A DNA stretch of 5,826 bases from an uncultured Anaerolineae bacterium (lineage in GTDB: Bacteria; Chloroflexota; Anaerolineae; Anaerolineales; Villigracilaceae). Below the pieces are notes generated by a model that saw only the letters and a program-made list of their open reading frames with translations, searched no databases and was not told the origin of the DNA. The first letter of the stretch is position 1. Each line of letters opens with the position of its first letter. Of this stretch, positions 1 to 5,230 are shown piece after piece. The position numbers and the translations under genes were made by a program. The stretch covers positions 1 through 5,826 of the forward strand of contig CAINXK010000360.1 of assembly GCA_903854805.1 (NCBI GenBank). The letters are read 5' to 3'.

Positions 1-627
1 ACGACGGTCTGGTACAACCCTGACCTGGTCTCGGCTTACTTCATGATCCCAGGCGTGATCGGTATGATTTTATTTGCCATCACTGCAATACTGACAGCCA
101 CGGCCGTGGTACGTGAACGCGAGCGTGGCACAATTGAGCAGCTGATCGTCACGCCCATCCGTTCGTGGGAGTTGGTACTGGGCAAGATCCTGCCTTATAC
201 CTTGTTGGCGCTTTTCGATACGCTCGAGGTTTTGCTGGTGGGGCATTGGTGGTTCGGTGTTCCCATTCGCGGTTCTTTGCTTTTGATTGTCCTGGTATCC
301 GCGCTTTTCCTGCTCTCGGGTCTTGGCATTGGGTTATTTGCATCAACCATCGCCAATACACAACAGGAGGCTATGCTCTCGGTCTGGATGACCCTGCTGC
401 CGAGCATATTTCTTTCCGGATTTTTCTTTCCCCTGGATGCGATGCCGGCGCTTTTGCAAATCGTTTCTTATGCCATGCCTTTGCGCTATTATCTGAGCAT
501 CATTCGTGTGCTGCTGCTTAAGGGTGTAGGGATTGAGATGATCACGAATGATGTCATTGCCTTAGCGTTGTTTGGCGTATTGATCATGGGCGCCGCCGCA
601 CTCCGCTTTAGAAAACGACTTGACTGA
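1..627 (+). CDS. ABC-2 type transporter permease, C-terminal part (5' end outside window)
   Basis: This is the membrane-spanning subunit of an ABC exporter of the YbhS/YbhR (ABC-2) type, acting in the cytoplasmic membrane. The frame is open from base 1, so 208 residues are visible of a family that usually has about 370. The visible part starts with a VWYNPDL stretch, followed by a hydrophobic segment (about residues 16-37) and the charged motif RERERGTIEQL (about 38-48), a typical ABC-2 cytoplasmic coupling element. Further hydrophobic segments lie near 62-86, 91-115, 126-146, 150-173 and 184-203, and the protein ends in a basic tail (RFRKRLD). The large N-terminal extracytoplasmic part is missing because of the window edge. 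The adaptor gene follows after 62 nt on the same strand, so both are probably cotranscribed. An internal ATG at 43 is not the true start. The family call is secure; the substrate cannot be told. Confidence 0.9.
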   Translation, partial: TTVWYNPDLVSAYFMIPGVIGMILFAITAILTATAVVRERERGTIEQLIVTPIRSWELVLGKILPYTLLALFDTLEVLLVGHWWFGVPIRGSLLLIVLVSALFLLSGLGIGLFASTIANTQQEAMLSVWMTLLPSIFLSGFFFPLDAMPALLQIVSYAMPLRYYLSIIRVLLLKGVGIEMITNDVIALALFGVLIMGAAALRFRKRLD

Positions 628-677
628 CCTATTCATAACGTACCCAATACGTGTACGGTAAATGTAAAACTAAACCT

Positions 678-683
678 AAGGAG
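678..683 (+). promoter_or_regulatory. Ribosome binding site of the HlyD-like gene
   Basis: AAGGAG lies 6 nt before the ATG at 690. It decides the start of the adaptor gene in favour of 690 over the in-frame GTG at 651, which has no comparable site in front and would put a lysine-rich extension ahead of the membrane anchor. Confidence 0.8.
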
Positions 684-689
684 AAAACC

Positions 690-2033
690 ATGCAGCGCAG
701 ACCCCCTCTTCCAGCGATTATCGTGCTTATCCTGCTGATCACCTCGGCAGCTGTCTATTACTTTTATTTTGCCAACCGTCCGGTTGTCAGCACAGATCTA
801 ACTGCATCTGGCAGTGTTGAGGCAACTAATGTATCGATTGCCCCCGAATTATCGGGGAAGGTTGCTCTTGTTAATGTGAACACCGGGCAGGCTGTCAAAG
901 CCGGAGATGTTTTGTTCCAATTGGACGACTCCTTGCTCAAGGCTCAGCGCGAGGCAGCCTCGGCTAGCCTGGAAACTGCCCGGGCGGCGGCCAGTACGGC
1001 AGATGCCTCGGTTGCAGTGGCGCAAGCCCAGGTTGATTCGACCCTGGCTGCTGCTTTGAGCGAAGATCAGACCAATCGCATCGCCAATTGGGACCAATCC
1101 AAGCCATCTGATTTCAACCAGAGCAGCTGGTATTTTACACGCGCTGAGCAGTATGCAGCGCTTGAGTCTGAAACCAGTGTTGCCCAGGCTGGTCTGACCA
1201 GTGCCGAAGACAACCTGAAATTCGTACAGGACAAATCCACCAGCGGCGATTTTCTGAATGCCGAAAAACGTTTATCACTGGCGCGTGTTTCCTATGAGAT
1301 AGCCCAGACTTTGCTCGATCGCACCAATGGCGCCAGCGATGGGCAGGATCTGAAAGATGAAGCTCAGAATATTTTCGATGATGCTAAATCTGAACTGGAT
1401 GATGCCCAGAAAGCTTACGATGACTCGTTGACAACCGAGGGCGCAATCGATGTGCTCCAGGCGCGTGCCAAGCTTCAAGTGGCCCAGGAACGTAGTGATA
1501 CCATCGCAGATCGTATGCGTGCCATGCAGACCGGGGTGCTTTCGCCCAAGGTTACCTCAGCCCAAAAAAGCTTGGACCAGGTTACAGCTGCTGCTGCGCA
1601 GGCTAAAATTGCCATCAACCAGGCTGAAGCCAATCTCAAACTGATCGACGCTCAAATGGCGAAACTGATTGTCGCGGCTCCTGCGGATGGGGTCATCCTC
1701 TCCAGAAATGTTGAACCGGGCGAAGTGGTCAATCCTGGGTCGATTGTTTTCACTCTTGGCCGGCTCACAGATTTGACCCTGACTGTTTACGTTGCTGAGG
1801 ACCGCTATGGTGAAATCAGCCTTGGTCAATCGGTGGATGTAACTGTCGACTCTTTCTCTGGCGAAATATTCAAAGCCAGTGTCATCGAAATTTCTGACAA
1901 AGCTGAATTTACTCCGCGGAATGTGCAGACGGCTGAAGGACGCAAGAGTACAGTGTTTGCCATCAAGCTGGGAGTTGAAGACCCGAAAGGCCAGCTTAAG
2001 CCTGGCATGCCGGCAGATGTGACTTTTAAATAA
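690..2033 (+). CDS. HlyD/YbhG-type membrane fusion (periplasmic adaptor) protein
   Basis: This is the adaptor subunit of an ABC export system, anchored in the cytoplasmic membrane with its bulk outside. The 447-residue product has a short basic N-terminus and one membrane anchor (about residues 8-27). The first half of a biotinyl-lipoyl-like domain follows (about 44-80, with SGKVALVNVNTGQAVKAGD), then a long helical, Ala/Gln/Glu/Asp-rich coiled-coil hairpin (about 81-325), the second lipoyl half (about 326-357, APADGVILSRNVEPGEVV) and a beta-barrel domain (about 358-446) ending in LKPGMPADVTF. At about 245 residues the hairpin is longer than in E. coli YbhG, whose whole length is near 330. 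I find no clear RxxxLxxxxxxS TolC-docking motif at its tip, which would fit a host without a TolC partner. It lies between the permease and ATPase genes of the same operon. Start chosen from the AAGGAG site. Confidence 0.92.
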   Translation: MQRRPPLPAIIVLILLITSAAVYYFYFANRPVVSTDLTASGSVEATNVSIAPELSGKVALVNVNTGQAVKAGDVLFQLDDSLLKAQREAASASLETARAAASTADASVAVAQAQVDSTLAAALSEDQTNRIANWDQSKPSDFNQSSWYFTRAEQYAALESETSVAQAGLTSAEDNLKFVQDKSTSGDFLNAEKRLSLARVSYEIAQTLLDRTNGASDGQDLKDEAQNIFDDAKSELDDAQKAYDDSLTTEGAIDVLQARAKLQVAQERSDTIADRMRAMQTGVLSPKVTSAQKSLDQVTAAAAQAKIAINQAEANLKLIDAQMAKLIVAAPADGVILSRNVEPGEVVNPGSIVFTLGRLTDLTLTVYVAEDRYGEISLGQSVDVTVDSFSGEIFKASVIEISDKAEFTPRNVQTAEGRKSTVFAIKLGVEDPKGQLKPGMPADVTFK

Positions 2034-2053
2034 TTTGTCCGTACAGTTAGAAT
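2025..2053 (+). promoter_or_regulatory. Possible weak internal promoter
   Basis: TTTAAA (2025-2030, 4 of 6 matches to TTGACA) and TAGAAT (2048-2053, 5 of 6 to TATAAT) are separated by 17 nt at the head of the 146-nt gap before the first ATPase gene. The -35 box overlaps the end of the adaptor gene. Such matches are frequent by chance, so this is only a candidate for separate expression of the ATPase genes. Confidence 0.2.
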
Positions 2054-2102
2054 ATTTCACCGGTCTTGTTCCGCGTTTTTTAACGGCAGTGAGTTTGCGG
2101 AA

Positions 2103-2180
2103 ATGGACCTGAGTATCAAAGATGGTGTCAACAAATTACGCACCGGCGTTTCCGGGTCTGCCTGTCAGGACAATAAATAA
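2103..2180 (+). CDS. Possible 25-codon leader peptide before the first ATPase gene
   Basis: A short reading frame begins at ATG 2103 and encodes MDLSIKDGVNKLRTG followed by ten more residues. Its TAA stop shares one base with the ATG of the ABC ATPase gene at 2180 (TAATG), an arrangement often seen in translational coupling. It has no strong ribosome binding site (only GCGGAA directly ahead) and I recognise no homologue. It may be chance, a coupling leader or the tail of a decayed gene. It lies in the only sizeable gap of the operon (2034-2179), which otherwise shows only a weak 6-bp inverted repeat (TTCCGC 2069-2074 with GCGGAA 2097-2102). Confidence 0.22.
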   Translation: MDLSIKDGVNKLRTGVSGSACQDNK

Positions 2181-3112
2181 TGATACTAGCGAATGACCTT
2201 CATAAATCATTTGGTTCTGTAGCGGCTGTCAGAGGGCTAAACCTCAATATTCCAGCCGGAGAGATTTACGGCCTGGTTGGGGCGGATGGAGCCGGAAAAA
2301 CCACCACTTTGCGGCTGCTGGTTGGCGCGCTCAGCCTCGATTCTGGGGAAGCCTCGATCTGTGGTTACGATGTTAAAAAACAGATCGAGCAGGTTCGCAT
2401 GAACATCGGTTACCTCTCGCAGCGTTTTTCGCTGTACGAGGATCTGACCGTGCTGGAAAACATCCGCTTTTTTGCCGAGGTGCGTGGTCTTAAGTCACAA
2501 GAATGGCAGCCACGCTGTATGGAAATTCTTGATTTCGTCGGTCTGGCGGCGTTCAAGGATCGTTACGCCGGGCAGCTTTCGGGCGGTATGAAGCAGAAGC
2601 TGGGGCTGGCCTCGGCCCTGGTGACCCGCCCGCGAGTGCTGCTGCTCGATGAGCCGACCACGGGGGTTGATCCGGTGACACGCCAGGATTTCTGGCAGTT
2701 ATTGATCAAGCTGGTTGTGGCAGATGGATCTGACGGTTTTGCAGTCATCATTTCCACCCCCTATATGGATGAAGCTGCTCGTTGTCATCGTGTGGGTTTT
2801 TTGAAACATGGTCAGCTTATTGCCGAGGGTACGCCTGGACAGCTGCGCAGCATGTTGGATGAACGTATCGTTGAATTGCGCGGCGCGCCGCTGCCGCTGC
2901 TCAAACAGATCACGGCTCGTGAAGCCGGGGTGGAGGATGTGCGCGCATTTGGAGATCGCCTCCATATTCGGGTCAAGCCTCTTCAGGCCAGCGCAGTGAT
3001 CCAGGGTTTGAAGAAATCCATTCCGGCTGGTGGTGGCAAGTTTTTGGACGCGCGACCGGTGCCAGCTGTGCTGGAAGATGTATTCATTGCTTTATCCGAG
3101 CAGGATGATTGA
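2180..3112 (+). CDS. ABC exporter ATPase, YbhF N-terminal-half type, H-loop His replaced by Pro
   Basis: This is a cytoplasmic nucleotide-binding subunit that would power the neighbouring ABC-2 permease. The 310-residue product has Walker A GADGAGKTT (34-42), Q-loop Gln81 (YLSQRFSLYEDLTV), signature LSGGMKQK (133-140), Walker B VLLLDEP with catalytic Glu158, and D-loop GVDP (162-165). The H-loop reads STPYMDEA, with Pro194 where a switch histidine normally stands. The N-terminal half of E. coli YbhF, as I recall it, likewise has a non-His residue here and a PDGAGKTT-type Walker A, so this looks like a subfamily trait rather than decay. A C-terminal regulatory-like region (about 215-310) ends in LEDVFIAL, as in drug/lipid exporter ATPases. 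AGGA (2167-2170) lies 9 nt before the ATG. Its probable partner is the ATPase at 3601-4512; the substrate is unknown. Confidence 0.9.
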   Translation: MILANDLHKSFGSVAAVRGLNLNIPAGEIYGLVGADGAGKTTTLRLLVGALSLDSGEASICGYDVKKQIEQVRMNIGYLSQRFSLYEDLTVLENIRFFAEVRGLKSQEWQPRCMEILDFVGLAAFKDRYAGQLSGGMKQKLGLASALVTRPRVLLLDEPTTGVDPVTRQDFWQLLIKLVVADGSDGFAVIISTPYMDEAARCHRVGFLKHGQLIAEGTPGQLRSMLDERIVELRGAPLPLLKQITAREAGVEDVRAFGDRLHIRVKPLQASAVIQGLKKSIPAGGGKFLDARPVPAVLEDVFIALSEQDD

Positions 3113-3120
3113 CGCTGATA

Positions 3121-3125
3121 AGGAG
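3121..3125 (+). promoter_or_regulatory. Ribosome binding site of the SRPBCC gene
   Basis: AGGAG lies 6 nt before ATG 3132. It supports that start over the in-frame ATG at 3105, which overlaps the end of the preceding ATPase gene, and over an upstream start at 3030 lying deep inside it. Confidence 0.75.
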
Positions 3126-3131
3126 CCTGAT

Positions 3132-3569
3132 ATGATCGATTTTGAGATCGGCACATTAATTGACCGGCCTGTTGAGGCAGCCTTTGCGTTTCTTTCCAAT
3201 CCTTTGAACCTGCCGCGCTGGCAATCCATGTTGGCTGAGATCAAACCTGTTGCGACCGGTCCGGTTGGGGTAGGTTCAAAATTCAGCACAAAAGGTGAGA
3301 TGCTTGGGCGCAAGATAGATGGTCTGTTGGAAATTACAGAGTTCGAGCCCCCGGTGAAATTTGGTTATAAGGGCAGTGCTGGCCCCATGCAGGTGCATGG
3401 TTTGATCACGCTGAAACCTGCGGGCACCGGTGCCCGGGTGCTTCTGAAGGCCCATGCTGAACCGGGTGGTATGTTCAAACTGGCCGAAGGCTTGCTTGCA
3501 AACCAGGTTAAGAGCCAGATGGAAGCCAACCTTGACCGTTTGAAAGCTGTTTTGGAAGCCGGAGCCTGA
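3132..3569 (+). CDS. SRPBCC (START-like / polyketide cyclase 2-type) protein
   Basis: This 145-residue protein has the size and shape of one SRPBCC hydrophobic ligand-binding domain. It opens with a beta strand (FEIGTLIDRPVEAAFAFLSN, residues 3-22). The next helix carries NLPRWQSML, the usual D/N-x-P-x-W position of polyketide-cyclase/dehydrase-like members. Alternating beta strands follow (SKFSTKGEMLGRKIDGLLEI, then ITLKPAGTGARVLLKAHAE), and a long C-terminal helix (about 113-142) closes the cavity. There is no signal peptide or membrane segment, so it should be cytoplasmic. It begins 19 nt after the first ATPase gene and ends 31 nt before the second, so it is cotranscribed with both. Members of this fold bind lipids or small hydrophobic molecules, so a role in handling the pump's substrate is possible, but that is inference from context. 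The fold assignment is firm, the ligand unknown. Confidence 0.85.
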   Translation: MIDFEIGTLIDRPVEAAFAFLSNPLNLPRWQSMLAEIKPVATGPVGVGSKFSTKGEMLGRKIDGLLEITEFEPPVKFGYKGSAGPMQVHGLITLKPAGTGARVLLKAHAEPGGMFKLAEGLLANQVKSQMEANLDRLKAVLEAGA

Positions 3570-3600
3570 AACAGGCTTTGAGCAAGTTCTGGAGAATGAA

Positions 3601-4512
3601 ATGACTCTGCCAGTTGTGCTTGTGGAAAACCTTACCCGCCGTTTTGGCGATTTTGTAGCAGTGGACCATGTCTCATTTGAGATTAATCCCGGTGAGATTG
3701 TGGGCTACCTGGGTCCGAATGGATCGGGAAAAACGACTACCATCCGAATGTTGCTCGGGTTGCTATCGCCCAACGAGGGCAGCGCGACTGTCTTGGGCTA
3801 TGATGCTTACCGCCAAACTGAACAGGTGCGGGCGCGGGTGGGCTACATGTCGCAAAAGTTTGCCATTTATGATGATCTTACCGTCTGGGAGAATCTCCAG
3901 TTTTACGGTGGTGTGTATGGCATCACTAAAAAAGCCAGTATTAATGCAACCCTGGCTCATGTAGGTTTGGATGGGCACGCAACCAAGCTGACCCGGGAGC
4001 TTTCTGCCGGTTGGCGCCAGCGACTGGCGTTAGGGATAGCTCTTGTGCACAGCCCGAGGCTCTTGTTTTTGGATGAGCCCACCAGTGGGGTTGATCCCAC
4101 TGCCCGGCGTCTGTTTTGGGATTTGATCTATGACCTGGCAGCCGAAGGTGTAACCATCCTGGTCACCACGCATTATATGGATGAGGCTGAATACTGCGGC
4201 CGGGTGGGGGTCATGCGTGATGGGAAATTATTGGCCATGGATACGCCTATGGCCTTGAAGCAAAAGCTTGTTCAGGGAGATGTCTGGGAGATCTATACGA
4301 GTGCCCTGCTGGACGGGTTGAATGCGCTTGCTGGAGCCAAGGGTGTCCAGCGATATGGGCTGACAGGTGATCATTTACGTGTGATCGTTGAGCCTCAGGT
4401 GGGTGAGCGCGAAATCAAAAAGATGCTTGAGCTGGGCAATGTCAAAATCAGCTCTTTACAAAAGGGTGAGCCGACGTTGGAAGACGTTTTTCTCAACCTG
4501 GCTAAGGGATAA
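3601..4512 (+). CDS. ABC exporter ATPase, YbhF C-terminal-half type, degenerate signature motif
   Basis: This is the second nucleotide-binding subunit of the export system, cytoplasmic, 303 residues. It has Walker A GPNGSGKTT (38-46), Q-loop Gln85 (YMSQKFAIYDDLTV), Walker B LLFLDEP (154-160, catalytic Glu159), D-loop SGVDP (162-166) and an intact H-loop His191 in TTHYMDEAEYCGRVG. The signature reads LSAGWRQRL (134-142) in place of LSGGQ; the C-terminal half of E. coli YbhF, as I recall it, is similarly altered (LPLGFKQRL). The C-terminal region (about 215-303) ends PTLEDVFLNL. A GGAG site (3591-3594) lies 6 nt before the ATG. It is the last gene of the operon, and a strong terminator begins 23 nt after its stop codon. 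Together with the ATPase at 2180-3112 it probably forms an asymmetric heterodimer equivalent to a fused YbhF. Confidence 0.92.
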   Translation: MTLPVVLVENLTRRFGDFVAVDHVSFEINPGEIVGYLGPNGSGKTTTIRMLLGLLSPNEGSATVLGYDAYRQTEQVRARVGYMSQKFAIYDDLTVWENLQFYGGVYGITKKASINATLAHVGLDGHATKLTRELSAGWRQRLALGIALVHSPRLLFLDEPTSGVDPTARRLFWDLIYDLAAEGVTILVTTHYMDEAEYCGRVGVMRDGKLLAMDTPMALKQKLVQGDVWEIYTSALLDGLNALAGAKGVQRYGLTGDHLRVIVEPQVGEREIKKMLELGNVKISSLQKGEPTLEDVFLNLAKG

Positions 4513-4535
4513 CCCAGGTTTTCCAAGATGATTTG

Positions 4536-4568
4536 AACGAATAACCCTATTGCGGTTATTCGTTTTTT
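4536..4568 (+). terminator. Rho-independent terminator of the export operon
   Basis: AACGAATAACC (4536-4546) pairs perfectly over 11 bp with GGTTATTCGTT (4554-4564) around a 7-nt loop. The 3' strand runs into six consecutive T (4563-4568). It lies 23 nt after the stop of the second ATPase gene. The group II intron-like sequence begins at the very next base, and the hairpin and T-run are left intact. Confidence 0.88.
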
Positions 4569-4963
4569 GTGCGCTCAGCATGGGCATTGACTAGAAATTG
4601 AAAGACTTTTGTGGAGGCTGATTGCGCCAACCATTAGCGGAAGGCAAGGGCGTTGCCGCGAGGCAGGTTCTGGATGAAGCCGAAAGCAAACCTGCGGCTT
4701 GAGGAACACGAACCACATCTGAGGCTGTATCAGCCGGGCGAGTTGGCAAATGACAACAAAGCCCAGAGCAATCAAGGGCTGGTGCAGTAAATGTGGCGAG
4801 CGTGCAGGGAAAGCCAATGTTCTTACCTGGGGAGACCTGTCGTCCGGCTTTCAAGTAATCCTGACAGTGATCCCAGGTTGAGACGGCAGGGGTCAGCCGA
4901 GGCCATAGTACCAGTGTGAGAAATAACTACTGGGAAGGGCTGAACACTGAAAGGAAGAGTAAG

Positions 4964-5182
4964 ATGAGCAGTTCGTGGGATGAACAAGGAAGACCGAAAG
5001 TCTCAGATAGAGACACTGCTGTACAAGCGAAACGGGTGAAGCCTGTGGGAATTGTGCAGAGGGTCGAGCCGTCTCCGGTACGAGACATAAAAAAATCCAG
5101 CGTAAGAATTTCTGTGCCGATTTCAGTGAACCGCCGGATGGGGACCCGCATGTCCGGTGGTGTGAGAGGGAGCGGCGGCTAG
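4964..5182 (+). pseudogene. Possible remnant of the intron-encoded protein (N-terminal stub)
   Basis: A frame opens at ATG 4964, 6 nt after AAGGAAG (4951-4957), at the place in domain IV where intron reverse transcriptases normally start. It encodes about 45 plausible residues, including RVKPVGIVQRVEPSPVRD, whose VEPS piece resembles the leader of some class C intron proteins. It then runs through domain V and stops inside domain VI (TAG 5180-5182), so the tail is structural RNA read as protein. No RT motif (such as YADD), maturase or HNH domain is present. I read it as the start codon region left after an internal deletion; a chance frame is the alternative. Confidence 0.35.
5128..5161 (+). 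ncRNA. Group II intron domain V (catalytic hairpin)
   Basis: Nine pairs form between 5130-5138 and 5153-5161. The CGC triad (5132-5134) includes the hallmark G.U wobble (G5133 with T5158). A two-base bulge (5151-5152) separates the lower stem from a four-step upper stem (5139-5142 with 5147-5150) capped by GACC. One upper step is a G-G mismatch (5141/5148), where related introns normally show C-G. A CGC rather than AGC triad fits class C. The catalytic core thus looks intact, with one lesion in the distal helix. Confidence 0.82.
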
Positions 5183-5201
5183 CCGCCGCTCCCTACTCGA
5201 T
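5162..5201 (+). ncRNA. Group II intron domain VI with bulged branch-point adenosine
   Basis: GAG (5164-5166) pairs with CTC (5196-5198), and AGGGAG (5167-5172) with CTCCCT (5189-5194), leaving A5195 unpaired between the two helices. A perfect GC-rich palindromic arm lies above (CGGCGG/CCGCCG around CTAG). The bulged A lies 7 nt from the proposed 3' end (ACTCGAT), the expected distance for the lariat branch point. The arm plus the nearby T-rich 3' flank could also stall transcription, but 8 nt separate stem and T-run. Confidence 0.8.
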
Positions 5202-5230
5202 TTTGTTTTTCTCTTGTCTTGCTGTTCGGC

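Larger units (their letters stand above)
4569..5201 (+). mobile_element. Group II intron (class C-like), compact, lacking a reverse transcriptase gene
   Basis: This is a self-splicing retroelement RNA of about 633 nt. The 5' end GTGCGCTCAGCATGGGC matches the group II consensus start (GTGYG). Domain I-like stretches typical of bacterial introns follow: TTGTGGAGGCTGA (4609-4621), GGCTTGAGGAACACGAACC (4694-4712) and CTTACCTGGGGAGACCTG (4823-4840). A domain III-like segment has GAGGCCATAGTACC (4899-4912), a CCAGT/ACTGG hairpin (4911-4915 with 4929-4933) and GGGAAGGGCTGAAC. Domain V (about 5128-5161) and domain VI (about 5162-5201) close it, ending CTACTCGAT. Family members with their own reverse transcriptase are about 2 kb; here domain IV is only about 165-190 nt, so the RT is absent. 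Movement would need an enzyme from another copy. It lies in the same orientation as, and immediately after, the terminator, as class C introns do. The 3' end is set by the branch-point spacing and could be off by a base or two. Confidence 0.85.

Noticed and set aside
639..657. CGTAC/GTACG inverted repeat before the adaptor gene as an operator
   Set aside because: Only 5 bp with a 9-nt loop, inside an operon junction and without a nearby promoter; chance is likely.
651..689. In-frame GTG upstream of the HlyD-like gene adding 13 residues
   Set aside because: No ribosome binding site ahead of it, a lysine-rich extension before the anchor, and a good AAGGAG just before ATG 690.
1557..2060. 167-codon frame on the - strand opposite the adaptor gene
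   Set aside because: It is antisense to a well-supported HlyD-like gene and its sequence resembles no family.
3030..3131. Longer starts for the SRPBCC gene at 3030 or 3105
   Set aside because: They overlap the first ATPase gene and precede the fold. AGGAG at 3121-3125 points to ATG 3132.
4575..4854. Two overlapping - strand frames of 80-87 codons behind the operon
   Set aside because: They lie inside the structured intron domain I region and their composition is not protein-like; they are shadows of the RNA sequence.
5167..5210. GC-rich palindrome followed by T-rich sequence as a rho-independent terminator
   Set aside because: Eight bases separate the stem from the T-run, and the hairpin is fully explained as intron domain VI with a bulged branch A.
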